Assembly (NCBI GenBank): GCA_963817855.1
Contig: CAWFQA010000002.1
Span: 372,001-436,000, forward strand
Length of the DNA stretch: 64,000 nucleotides
Direction of reading: 5' to 3'
Source of the DNA: JAKAAZ01 sp963817855
GTDB taxonomy: Bacteria; Acidobacteriota; Terriglobia; Terriglobales; Acidobacteriaceae
Positions 17,474-25,249 of this stretch are shown here, piece by piece. Position 1 is the first letter of the stretch, and each line of letters opens with the position of its first letter. The notes under the pieces were generated by a model. The model made no database searches. It had not been told where the DNA came from and saw only the letters and a list, made by a program, of their open reading frames with translations. The translations under genes were made by a program, and so were the position numbers.

Positions 17474-17496
17474 CTGTCAAATGAAATGATTGACAG
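17474..17496. promoter_or_regulatory. Operator-like palindrome between hpd and phhA
   Basis: CTGTCAA, nine bases, TTGACAG: a perfect 7-9-7 inverted repeat. It lies 139 bases before the hpd start and 85 before phhA. A site shared by two divergent genes of one pathway is the usual arrangement for a substrate-responsive regulator. It does not fit the TyrR spacing (6 bases), so no family is assigned. Confidence 0.5.
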
Positions 17497-17581
17497 GTTC
17501 GGTTAGCCGGCGGCATCCTAAAAGGTTTAGTCCGGCTGCGTTCCCAGCACGCAGTGGACGGTGCAGCGGAGGAGTCGCGCC

Positions 17582-18361
17582 ATGTCTATCCATCAAGAGC
17601 AGCTGACTCCCGCACAACAAAAAAACCAGCACCTCGTCGCCGCGCGCCCATATCTCATCGAGCAGGACTGGCCCGCCTACACACCCGATCAGCATGCCAC
17701 GTGGTCGGAGCTGGTGCGCCGCTGCATGCCGCAACTGCGCCAGTACGCCTGCCAGGAATATCTCGACGGCTTCCAGCAGATCGGGCTGCGCGAGGACAGC
17801 ATTCCCGACTTGGCCGCCGTCTCCGCTAAGCTGGAGCCGCGAACCGGGTGGAACTCGACCCCCGTCTCAGGCTATCTGCCCGCCAATGCTTTTTTTGAGA
17901 TGCTGGCAGCGCGCCGCTTTCCAACCACCACTACACTGCGCGACCGCAGTTCACTCGAGTACACTCCGGAGCCCGACATTTTCCACGACGTCTTCGGCCA
18001 TGTCCCCATGCACGCCCATCCCGTCTTCGCGGGTTTTCTGTACGAGTACGGCCGGATATGCAGCACCCTCACAGGTCGCCCTGAAGACATGACGCGCATG
18101 GGCAGGCTGTTCTGGTTTACGGTCGAGTTTGGCGTGATCCGACAGGACGGCCGCACCAAAGTCTACGGCAGCGGATTGATTTCCTCTCACGGAGAATGCT
18201 CCTATGTCGTCGAGCGCGGTCCGGAGATTCGCGACTTCAATCTGGACCAGGTGCTGGAGCACGAATTTTCCATCTCGGAAATGCAGCCGGTGCTGTACGC
18301 GGTGGAGTCTTTCCAGCAGATTTACGAGGCCACGCAGGAAGCCGGCCGTCGCCTCGGTTAA
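17582..18361 (+). CDS. phhA: Phenylalanine 4-monooxygenase
   Basis: A 259-residue pterin-dependent aromatic amino acid hydroxylase that makes tyrosine from phenylalanine. The Fe ligands are the two His of DIFHDVFGHVPM (~134-145) and Glu in FWFTVEFGV. The length matches monomeric bacterial enzymes that lack the regulatory domain. The ATG at 17582 has GGAGGAG about 8 bases upstream; the frame extends to 17561 without a better site. It diverges from hpd and supplies that pathway with tyrosine. A tyrosine aminotransferase is not encoded in the window. Confidence 0.94.
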   Translation: MSIHQEQLTPAQQKNQHLVAARPYLIEQDWPAYTPDQHATWSELVRRCMPQLRQYACQEYLDGFQQIGLREDSIPDLAAVSAKLEPRTGWNSTPVSGYLPANAFFEMLAARRFPTTTTLRDRSSLEYTPEPDIFHDVFGHVPMHAHPVFAGFLYEYGRICSTLTGRPEDMTRMGRLFWFTVEFGVIRQDGRTKVYGSGLISSHGECSYVVERGPEIRDFNLDQVLEHEFSISEMQPVLYAVESFQQIYEATQEAGRRLG

Positions 18362-18432
18362 AAGATTCACAGAATCGCAACCCTGTTTGTTAGACAATTA
18401 GGTGTAGCCATGTCAGGCCACGGAGGAACTGC

Positions 18433-19104
18433 GTGCCGCGAATCCACTACCAGCAACAGCTGGCGCAATTGAAAGACAAGCTGCTTGCCATGGCGGCCCT
18501 CGCTCAGCAAACCATGGATTGCGCGATGGATGGCTACCTCAAGTCGGACTTGGTTCTGTTGCACCACGTCCAGGAAAACGAAGCGGCCATCAATGCCGCC
18601 GAGCGCACAGTTGACGAGATGGCCTATGACCTGATGGCGATGGAACAGCCAATGGCGATTGACCTGCGCTTCCTGCTGGCCGTCATCAAGATCAACGGCG
18701 ACCTGGAGCGCATCGGCGATCAGTCGGTGAATATTGCCGACCGCGCCACGGAGTTGTCACAAATGCCGCGGGCCGACCTTTCCGTGAACCTGCATCAAAT
18801 GGGCGAGCTGACCGAGCAGATGATTCGCATTGCGCTGCAATCGCTGCTGGACGGCGATGCCACCATGGCGAAGTCTGTTCTAGCCCTCGACAACGATCTG
18901 GACCAGATGAACCGCCAGGTTCACCAGACCATGATCGCCGCCATTCACGAGCACCCGGAATGGACGGAGCAGGCGCTCAACACCATCATCATTTCCCGCA
19001 ACCTGGAGCGCATCGGCGACCACGCCACCAACATCGCAGAAGATGTCATCTTCTGGGTGCACGGAGCCGACGTCCGCCACCAGCTCAGCCTCGCCACGGA
19101 CTAA
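18433..19104 (+). CDS. phoU: Phosphate transport/signalling regulator PhoU
   Basis: A 223-residue protein made of two PhoU three-helix bundles. The repeated metal-contact motif NGDLERIGDQSVNIAD (first half) and SRNLERIGDHATNIAEDV (second half) is intact. It starts at a GTG with GGAGG 6 bases upstream. PhoU links the PstSCAB transporter to the PhoR kinase and lowers Pho-regulon output. Here it is not beside pst or phoBR genes, so its partners lie elsewhere. Confidence 0.95.
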   Translation: MPRIHYQQQLAQLKDKLLAMAALAQQTMDCAMDGYLKSDLVLLHHVQENEAAINAAERTVDEMAYDLMAMEQPMAIDLRFLLAVIKINGDLERIGDQSVNIADRATELSQMPRADLSVNLHQMGELTEQMIRIALQSLLDGDATMAKSVLALDNDLDQMNRQVHQTMIAAIHEHPEWTEQALNTIIISRNLERIGDHATNIAEDVIFWVHGADVRHQLSLATD

Positions 19105-19205
19105 GGCACCTCTCTCCATTGGATTTTCTTCGCTGCGTCCACTCGCGATCCACTCGCGCGAAGTTGTCTGTTATAACAAGCTTGTCGCGAACTCACACCG
19201 AGCCT

Positions 19206-19769
19206 ATGACAGCCGCAAAGAAAACTTTCCCTTCTCCTAAAACTACACCTCGCAAGCCATCGGTTCCGGCTCCGACTCCGAAACCGATTGGGCTGCAGGC
19301 GGAACTGCGCCAGACAAAATCCTTCGCCAGTTTGCAGGCCGAAGCTTTTCTGAATCTCGTCCGCTCCTCGGCCCAGATGCAGCACGCGCTGCATCTGCAG
19401 TTGAAGCCTTATGGCATCACCGAAACGCAGTACAATTCGTTGCGGATTTTACGTGGAGCCGGTTCCAGCGGGTTGACCTGCGCAGAGATCGCCGCACGCC
19501 TGGTCAGCCAGGATCCCGACATAACCCGGCTGGTCGAACGCCTGCAGCGTCAGGGGCTGGTGCGCACGGAGCGGGGAGAAAAAGATCGCCGAGTCGTCCT
19601 GACGAAAATTACGGCCACCGGACTGGATCGGCTGAAAGAAATGGATCCGGTTGTCGACAGCACGGTACACGCGCTGCTCTCCCATCTTTCACCATCGGAG
19701 TTGAAAACGATGATTGGCCTGTTGGAAAGGGCTCGGCTATTCGCCGAACCCCCTCATGGAAGCGGATAG
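19206..19769 (+). CDS. MarR-family transcriptional regulator
   Basis: A 187-residue protein with a Lys/Pro/Thr-rich ~35-residue N-terminal tail, then a MarR winged helix. The recognition helix region is CAEIAARLVSQDPDITRLVERLQRQGLV, and the wing carries RGEKDRRVVLTKITATG. The ATG at 19206 is the first in-frame start after phoU (101-base gap); no strong ribosome site is seen. Such regulators usually repress a nearby gene when no ligand is bound. The target is not evident: it could act on phhA/hpd, 1.7 kb away, but that is speculation. Confidence 0.85.
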   Translation: MTAAKKTFPSPKTTPRKPSVPAPTPKPIGLQAELRQTKSFASLQAEAFLNLVRSSAQMQHALHLQLKPYGITETQYNSLRILRGAGSSGLTCAEIAARLVSQDPDITRLVERLQRQGLVRTERGEKDRRVVLTKITATGLDRLKEMDPVVDSTVHALLSHLSPSELKTMIGLLERARLFAEPPHGSG

Positions 19770-19779
19770 AAGCCGCTTC
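19759..19779. terminator. Hairpin between convergent marR and response regulator genes
   Basis: GAAGCGG (19759-19765), 7-base loop, CCGCTTC (19773-19779). It spans the marR stop codon in the 10-base gap between the two convergent genes. No T-tract follows on either strand, so it may only insulate the transcripts. Confidence 0.35.
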
Positions 19780-20619
19780 TCAGGGACGAACGCGACCCAT
19801 GTTGATTTCCTGCACGGTTGCCTTGCCCGTGCCGGTATTCACAGATGGCTGCTTCAACAACTGATGGTGCAGGCAATAGAGGGCCAGCTCAAGCCGGTCA
19901 GAGACTCCCAACTTGTCGTAAATCTTGCGCAGGTAATTCTTCACCACCTGTTCCGTGGTGCCAATCTTGTAGGCAATTTCCTTATTGCGCATGCCCTGCG
20001 TCACGCAGCCGATAATCGACAACTCCTTCGGCGAAAGCCGCGGCTGCAGTTTTGGATTGGTCAGGTTGTTGGCCTCGGTGCGGTAGGCCTCGATCACCCA
20101 GCTGACCGACTGATTGTCGATCCAGGTTTCGCCGTCCGCAATTTTGCGCACGCAGCGAATCAGCAGGTCAGGAGAGATCGATCGTGAGATGACTCCGCGC
20201 ACTCCGCGACGATACAGATCCACGATGAAGGTTTCACTGTTCTCGCTCACCTGAACGATCAACTTCGCGTTCGGGGCGCGCTTCAACATGTCGGGAATCG
20301 CTTCCGCCTGGCCGGAGATCATGCCTCCGTCCAGCAGGACGATGTCCGATGGATAACGTTCCAGCGCAGCCAGCAGTCCGGCATAGTTCTCAGCCTGCGC
20401 CACCACGCGCATGTCATCTTCAACCGCAAAAATCTTGCGGATTCCCACCCGGTAAATGGCTTGCGAGTCCGCGAGCAGAATGCGGATTCCGGCAGCTTCT
20501 TCGGCGGGTCCCGAAGAACTTTTCTCCGGAACAGCAGTCAGCCCGGACTCAGGGGTCGAATCGGAACTGGAGTTCGAATTCATAAGCTTCTTCGTTGCGT
20601 CGGCAGAAATGACAGGCAT
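19780..20619 (-). CDS. LuxR/NarL-type response regulator with atypical receiver
   Basis: A 279-residue protein. A ~43-residue Ser/Pro-rich leader is followed by a receiver (~44-165) and a LuxR helix-turn-helix (LSPKELSIIGCVTQGM...VKNYLRKIYDKLGV, ~195-255). The phosphorylatable Asp is present in DIVLLDGGM. However, the acidic pair that normally reads DD is LLADSQ (second acid lost), and the conserved Lys of the GYLLKD position is replaced in GVISRS. Mg2+ binding and phosphorylation may therefore be weakened or replaced by another signal. The gene follows a PilZ-domain gene by 8 bases. An alternative start is the ATG at 20583. Confidence 0.9.
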   Translation of the reverse strand: MPVISADATKKLMNSNSSSDSTPESGLTAVPEKSSSGPAEEAAGIRILLADSQAIYRVGIRKIFAVEDDMRVVAQAENYAGLLAALERYPSDIVLLDGGMISGQAEAIPDMLKRAPNAKLIVQVSENSETFIVDLYRRGVRGVISRSISPDLLIRCVRKIADGETWIDNQSVSWVIEAYRTEANNLTNPKLQPRLSPKELSIIGCVTQGMRNKEIAYKIGTTEQVVKNYLRKIYDKLGVSDRLELALYCLHHQLLKQPSVNTGTGKATVQEINMGRVRP

Positions 20620-20627
20620 ACTGTGCC

Positions 20628-20969
20628 TCAGGAGAGCATTTCGTAGTTATCAATAACAGTGGCAACTTCTACTTGTTCTGGACTTTTTCTGTAGGATCGG
20701 ATGACTCGTCCACAGCAATGTACCCGTACATCGTCGGAGGTCCCCAGCGTAGCCGAGGGCATGATCATCTCAACTTCAATAGCGCTCCCCGCCTCCAGAA
20801 TGCGGGAAAACGAAAGCAACAAACCAGTGGCGGAGACGTTAATTGTCTCGGCTTCCTCTTCGCCTTTTTCTGTCTGAATCTTTACCTTCATCCGTACAGG
20901 AAAACGGACAGAATTTCGCAGTTCCAAAACTGAGCCAGAGTGAGGGTTCTTGTGGACTGGTTCATGCAC
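20628..20969 (-). CDS. PilZ-domain protein
   Basis: A 113-residue single-domain protein. The PilZ signature is RNSVRFPVRMKVKIQ (RxxxR-like, ~18-32) and, 30 residues on, NVSATGLLLSF, matching the (D/N)xSxxG turn that binds cyclic di-GMP. It lies 8 bases before the response-regulator gene in the same direction, so the pair probably shares a transcript and may link a cyclic di-GMP signal with the regulator. The first acid of the DxSxxG motif is Asn, which occurs in functional members, so binding is plausible but not assured. Confidence 0.8.
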   Translation of the reverse strand: MHEPVHKNPHSGSVLELRNSVRFPVRMKVKIQTEKGEEEAETINVSATGLLLSFSRILEAGSAIEVEMIMPSATLGTSDDVRVHCCGRVIRSYRKSPEQVEVATVIDNYEMLS

Positions 20970-21175
20970 GGGAGATCACTCCAACTCGAATTTGAACAGA
21001 GCCAACCGGGCCTCACTGCAAGTATGTTCTGAGAGAATAGAATACATGGGTCAGTCACACTTGCACAGTTACTATTCAGAGTCACGACAGTAACTCAACG
21101 GTTATTACCGATAATAGGCAAATCTTCCCAATTCAGTAATGTACAGGATTTTTCATCGAAGCAAAAAAGAAATTC

Positions 21176-22079
21176 CTAAGTCTTTTGCCAAGAATGATTT
21201 AACGGACCCTTTCCCACTCCGATTGCATATGCATGCCGCAGCGCACCCGTAACATACAGCTTAGCATTGGCCACTGCCTCTGACGGCTCATCCCCCAGCG
21301 CGATCCGGGCTGCCAGTGCTGACGAAAAAGTACACCCCGTTCCATGCGTCGAGCTCGTCTCCACCCATTCGCCCGGGAAACCACTCGCAAGCCCCCTCGC
21401 TTACCAGCAGATCGTCCGGTCTTTTCGCATGTCCGCCAGTCACCACAATCTTTAGCCCCGGATTGCCATGCTCGATCGAGTTACGAAGCAGCACGCGGGC
21501 TGCTTTCTCCGTTTCCTCGCTATTTGTCGGCACCACTCCACCCACCAAGACTGCCAGCTCCGCCAAATTCGGGGTGATCCAGTTTGCCCGGGCCAGTCCC
21601 GCTCGTCGCAATATCTCGCACCCCGCAGAATCGAGTAAGTCCTTACCGGAGCTGGACTTCATCACCGGGTCCAGCACAATTGGCACGTTTTTTTGCCCTT
21701 CCAGCCAAGCCATCACGGCTGCGACGACGGCGGCGCTTCCCAACATTCCCACTTTAATCGCGGCGAAGCGTACATCCTCTGCCAGACAGTCCAGCGTCTC
21801 AACCACGGTGCCTGGATCCAGCCCAATCACTTTTCGAACTCCCAGGGTGGACTGGATGGTGAGCGCTGTGATGGACGCCATGCCGTAGACTCCCATCGCG
21901 GCAAAGGTTTTTGAGTCCGCCAAAACGCCCGCCCCGGCCGATGGATCGTAGCCGGCGATGGAAAGAACGATGGGAACTGAGCTTTGCAAGGCTGCATTCG
22001 AACCTGAAGGCAAAATCGAACCTTCCGCTCGCGCAATGGAACGCTCTGGTTCGGGGGACTGGTTTGGCGGAGGCGACAA
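21176..22079 (-). pseudogene. thiD: Hydroxymethylpyrimidine (phosphate) kinase ThiD, split by a one-base frameshift
   Basis: The main frame gives the ribokinase-fold body: SIAGYDPSAGAGVLADSKTF, LDPVMKSSSGKDLLD and WITPNLAELAVLVG. It loses the family sequence after CEWFPG. The C-terminal segment THGTGCTFSSALAARIALG, with the anion-hole motif GTGCTFS, continues in the next frame to 21176. Removing one base in the CCCGGG at 21372-21377 restores a 300-residue protein reading FPGEWVETSSTHGTGC. ThiD phosphorylates HMP and HMP-P in thiamine synthesis. The start appears to be TTG at 22079 behind AGGA. The gene stands alone, divergent from rlpA. Confidence 0.88.
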
Positions 22080-22151
22080 GGCTTTTCCTGGGGTTCGGAA
22101 CAGCGGTCCAAATGCTGTTCTGGAGCGCCATTAATGGGTATCACAATCTCC

Positions 22152-22181
22152 TTGCTTTTGCAAGAAAAATTTCAATATAAG
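22152..22181 (+). promoter_or_regulatory. Possible sigma-70 promoter of rlpA
   Basis: TTGCTT (22152-22157), an 18-base spacer, TATAAG (22176-22181) lie 60-90 bases before rlpA. The -10 box is 5/6 to consensus; the -35 is weak. A second candidate (TTGACT...TAGACT) would start transcription inside the ribosome site. Confidence 0.35.
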
Positions 22182-22240
22182 TCTATATTTTTCATTGACT
22201 TAGCCGGTTCTTTCCGGATAGACTTGGAGGAGTTTCGGCA

Positions 22241-22843
22241 ATGGGAATTCTTAATTCAAATACGACCTCGATCAGTACGGACGGTCCTCTATCCGTCCGT
22301 CGCGCTGTCTCCATTGCTGCAGGCCTGTTCTGCGGCGTGACGTTGACCCTGCACTGTGTCCAGCCCAACCACGGCCCAGCGTCTGTGCTGGCCGAAGCAA
22401 CGTCTACAAGCCGCGTTGCAGCCGCTAAGGCGACGCCTGCGAAGCGCACCAGGAAAGTTCAGGATTGGCACCAGATCGGTCTGGCCTCCTGGTACGGCCG
22501 CGAGTTCCAGGGAAAAGAGACCGCCGACGGCGAGTCCTTCAACATGTACGACCTGACCTGCGCCCATCGTTCCTTGCCTCTCGGCACCTGGGTAAAGGTG
22601 ACGAATCTCCATACCCGCAAGTGGATCGTGGTCCGGGTCAATGATCGCGGCCCGGTTCCCGATACCAGAATCGTCGACTTGTCCTCTGAAGCCGCCTACA
22701 TGCTGGGAATGCGCGCCCGCGGTGTCACCCGCATCCGCCTGGACGTAATTGACCCAAAAGCTGCCGTCGAAATTGCGCGGCTCGAGCGCGTTCGGATGGC
22801 TCGCGAGGCTGCCGAGCAATCCTCCATGGAAACGGGCAACTAG
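22241..22843 (+). CDS. rlpA: RlpA-like septal ring lytic transglycosylase
   Basis: A 200-residue protein with GGAGGAG before the ATG. Residues ~20-50 form a hydrophobic export segment. Residues ~75-170 are the double-psi beta-barrel: GLASWYGREFQGKETADGE, then AHRSLPLGTWVKV and VRVNDRGPVPDTRIVDLS. The His of AHRSLP and the Asp of NDRGP match the residues needed for cleavage of stem-less glycan strands in Pseudomonas RlpA. The C-terminal SPOR domain of longer homologues is missing, so septum targeting must differ. It acts in the periplasm on peptidoglycan. Confidence 0.9.
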   Translation: MGILNSNTTSISTDGPLSVRRAVSIAAGLFCGVTLTLHCVQPNHGPASVLAEATSTSRVAAAKATPAKRTRKVQDWHQIGLASWYGREFQGKETADGESFNMYDLTCAHRSLPLGTWVKVTNLHTRKWIVVRVNDRGPVPDTRIVDLSSEAAYMLGMRARGVTRIRLDVIDPKAAVEIARLERVRMAREAAEQSSMETGN

Positions 22844-22916
22844 CGGTTTTTCTTCCCTCCGCCTCAATCTCCACCGGTGAGGAGCAATCTTTCCTCGATT
22901 GCTTCGTAACCAGCGC

Positions 22917-22949
22917 AAAAACATCGGACGGTCCAGGGACCGTCCGATG
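22917..22949 (-). terminator. Intrinsic terminator of the beta-helix protein gene
   Basis: A perfect 13-bp inverted repeat, CATCGGACGGTCC and its complement (22922-22934 with 22937-22949), followed on the minus strand by TTTTT. It lies 29 bases beyond the stop codon at 22978. No T-tract follows on plus, so rlpA would not stop here efficiently. Confidence 0.88.
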
Positions 22950-22977
22950 GCAATACTTCCGACATCCAGCTCATGCA

Positions 22978-24189
22978 TCAATGTGGCTTGTATCCCAGCG
23001 CGGCCAGATCGCTGTAAGGCAGCACCAGGTTGTACTTCACGATGGCACTTGGCTGGTTGGTCACCGCCGTGGGTATCCCAATGAACAAGTTCCGTTCGAC
23101 AATCGCCGGTGTTGTCAGCGCAGGACCATTGTTGGGCGGCGGACAGGTGGTGCTCGACGTGTTCGCGCACGACACATTCACAAATGCATTCGAACCCGAT
23201 TCATTGTCGTCCACCACGATGTTGTTGGTGAAATGCAGGTCCTGGTTCGGAACCGCATACTCGGGATCGGAGGCTGCGTTGTCGTGAACATCGGCAAAAA
23301 TCATCAGATTGTTATTGCCCAGGTCAGGATTGATGGCCGCCTTATAAAGCAAATTGCCTTGGACATACGTCGTGCCGCCCAATGGAAAGTCCAGCTGATA
23401 GCTGGTGTCGCCTACGCTATCGCTAATCTGATTGTTCAGAATGTAATTGAACGGTGCCCGCGTCTTCACATCGTGTCCCACGTAGGCATCCCTTGATTTC
23501 GAATTCTTCAACGTGAAATGCGTTTGCAAGAATCCATCGAACCCGATGTACATGTTATGCGTCGAGCCCGATCCATCGCCATTATCGTAAAAATCGTCAA
23601 ATTCAAATGTGATAAAGGGGGTCGGCGAAAAATAGGCCTCGCCGCCGGGACCCGTGTTGGCGCTGAGAATTCCCTGGTCGTTGTTGTGGATGTAGCAGCG
23701 GCTCACGGTGATGTTGCCGCCGTTCGCTACCCCTCCCTGGCTTGGTCCTGCCCCGCCGTTGCTGGCCTGAATCCGTATCCCGGACACATCGCCATCGTTA
23801 GGGTTGAGCAGAGCGCTGGCATTGCGTAGCTCCAGGTTATCAATCGTTATGTCATGCCCGTTCAGCACCAGAATGCCTTTTTGGACGTAGGTCCCGTCGG
23901 CGACTGCATTTGGGTCGGCATCTAGAATAGCGCGTCCATTCACTCCCTCGATCGTAAGGAAATTCTGATTGACCGTACAGTCAATCCTCCCATCCGAATG
24001 ATGTGGATCAGGTGGCATGATATACGGGATTCCGTGATTGGCATCTATCGCCACGGTATCGCCATCATGCGCGGCGTACACCGCAGTACATACAGTTTGG
24101 TACTGCCCGCTGGGACCTACCGTCAGTGTGGCTGCGCCCGCAATCGACGGACCCAGGAACAAGAACATAGAGAGCTTCGAAAACTTCAT
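22978..24189 (-). CDS. Secreted right-handed beta-helix protein
   Basis: A 403-residue protein with AGGAGG before the ATG and a signal peptide ending near IAGAA (~20). The N-terminal part resembles the entry strand of pectate-lyase-like folds (TLTVGPSGQYQTVCTAVYAAHDGDTVAID). From ~75 to 350 it has repeated short Asn-rich coils such as HDITIDNLELRNAS, GNITVSRCYIHNN and FNYILNNQISDS, typical of parallel beta-helix repeats. Such proteins bind or cleave polysaccharides. No catalytic set could be assigned, so substrate and activity are open. It has its own terminator and stands alone. Confidence 0.85.
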   Translation of the reverse strand: MKFSKLSMFLFLGPSIAGAATLTVGPSGQYQTVCTAVYAAHDGDTVAIDANHGIPYIMPPDPHHSDGRIDCTVNQNFLTIEGVNGRAILDADPNAVADGTYVQKGILVLNGHDITIDNLELRNASALLNPNDGDVSGIRIQASNGGAGPSQGGVANGGNITVSRCYIHNNDQGILSANTGPGGEAYFSPTPFITFEFDDFYDNGDGSGSTHNMYIGFDGFLQTHFTLKNSKSRDAYVGHDVKTRAPFNYILNNQISDSVGDTSYQLDFPLGGTTYVQGNLLYKAAINPDLGNNNLMIFADVHDNAASDPEYAVPNQDLHFTNNIVVDDNESGSNAFVNVSCANTSSTTCPPPNNGPALTTPAIVERNLFIGIPTAVTNQPSAIVKYNLVLPYSDLAALGYKPH

Positions 24190-24693
24190 CGTTTCCTCCT
24201 AAAACTAGTGTTGTGTTTCTCGCGAGGAATTGAAATCGGACTTCCTGAAGGTTGTTTATTGGCGCAAATCTTCGAGCGAGGGTTCGCCAGGAAAGTCGCT
24301 CGTCGGTGAATCCGGACTGGCAAGAAATAGGAAATCCGCTTGAATCCCAGGCGTTAGCTCGTCAGCATCAAAGGCGTGCGCGTGCAAACGAACCACTTCA
24401 AGGGAAAAGCGCTCTGCAAACGATTCCTCCTGATCGATCAAAACGCTTCGATATCGGAAGACTTTCCCGACAGACGATAATTAAGCCCCACTTTGACGTG
24501 GACTGTCAACACAGTAGGCTTTGGAAATAGCCGATCGTAGCGAGCTCCATGTAACTACAAACGTATCGTTCTGAATCCAAAGCCTATACAGAGAAATTTC
24601 GATGGATTCGCGATGAATGATCGAGGGAACCGGCTGCAGGCGCGCAAACGGCCGGCCCGGAATCTCGGCATCCTGGGGGCGCTCGTCAGAACG
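24190..24693. other. 504-base stretch with no supported gene
   Basis: Lies between the zinc-ribbon gene's terminator and the beta-helix gene. I see no convincing coding frame. A TTGACA on minus (24504-24509) sits in an inverted TTGAC-N7-GTCAA (24493-24509), with a poorly spaced TAATTA 20 bases downstream. It could be a regulated promoter of the beta-helix gene, but the spacing is wrong for sigma-70. Confidence 0.4.
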
Positions 24694-24727
24694 AAAAACA
24701 GAACCCCGTCCCAGGCGGGACAGGGTT
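24694..24727 (-). terminator. Intrinsic terminator of the zinc-ribbon gene
   Basis: On the minus strand, AACCCTGTCCC pairs with GGGACGGGGTT (11 bp, one G-U) around a 4-base loop, followed by CTGTTTTT. It begins 37 bases past the stop at 24764. Confidence 0.85.
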
Positions 24728-24763
24728 CGTGTGGTTTCAGGCCAAAACTAAAGAAACTCGGCC

Positions 24764-24943
24764 CTATAGCTTTTCGTGGAACTCGCAAGCGGAGCAGGAG
24801 ATGTACACCCCACCCGGCACGCCGCGTTCCCGATCCTTGACGCGCTTCACAATGCGGGTCGGTTTGGAGCACTTGGGACAATCCGTGCTCTTGGTGGTGT
24901 CCATTTCCTTTTTACGGTCGCCCGTTTTCGCAATCTTTGCCAT
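24764..24943 (-). CDS. 59-residue zinc-ribbon protein
   Basis: A short frame starting MAKIAKTGDRKKEMDTT and ending SCSACEFHEKL. Two CxxC knuckles, CPKC and CSAC, lie ~31 residues apart and should bind one zinc. Between them is a basic stretch (RIVKRVKDRERG). AGGAG lies upstream of the ATG at 24943 and a strong terminator follows, so it is a complete single-gene unit. The layout is that of small acidobacterial zinc-ribbon proteins of unknown function, possibly nucleic-acid binding. It is absent from longer-frame gene calls because of its size. Confidence 0.8.
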   Translation of the reverse strand: MAKIAKTGDRKKEMDTTKSTDCPKCSKPTRIVKRVKDRERGVPGGVYISCSACEFHEKL

Positions 24944-25249
24944 GATGTTTCCAATCTCCTTCTACCTGGCGATCCGCGTCGCCCCACCCTTTTGCCCATT
25001 AAAACCTCGCACGATTCGCCTCGGCAGGTCGAAAAAAGACCAATCCAGAGCGACAGGAGATGAATGGGATATTCGGCCCAGATACCAGTTCTGATACGAG
25101 CCAGAGCAGTCGCGGATCACTTCCAAATCTAGTTTACACGAAGCTGTGAGTTGCCAGCTGCCGGCCGATCTGGCCGGAGATGAGCGAGTTTCGGGGGTTA
25201 TTCAGGGGCCGGAATATCCGACGTAATTTCATGCAGCCACGGCACGACC
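24944..25249. other. 306-base intergenic stretch, nothing recognised
   Basis: Between the zinc-ribbon and CPBP genes, both on minus. It should contain the zinc-ribbon promoter. No terminator, repeat or small gene could be supported. Confidence 0.4.

Noticed and set aside
18960..19205. N-terminal extension of the MarR regulator into phoU
   Set aside because: The frame is open but overlaps phoU in another frame and is His/Arg-rich; the ATG at 19206 begins the real protein.
22205..22230. TTGACT...TAGACT as the rlpA promoter
   Set aside because: Transcription would begin inside the ribosome-binding site, so the upstream TTGCTT/TATAAG pair is preferred.
24256..24441. A 61-codon minus-strand frame before the beta-helix gene
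   Set aside because: No ribosome site or recognisable motif; acidic, low-information sequence.
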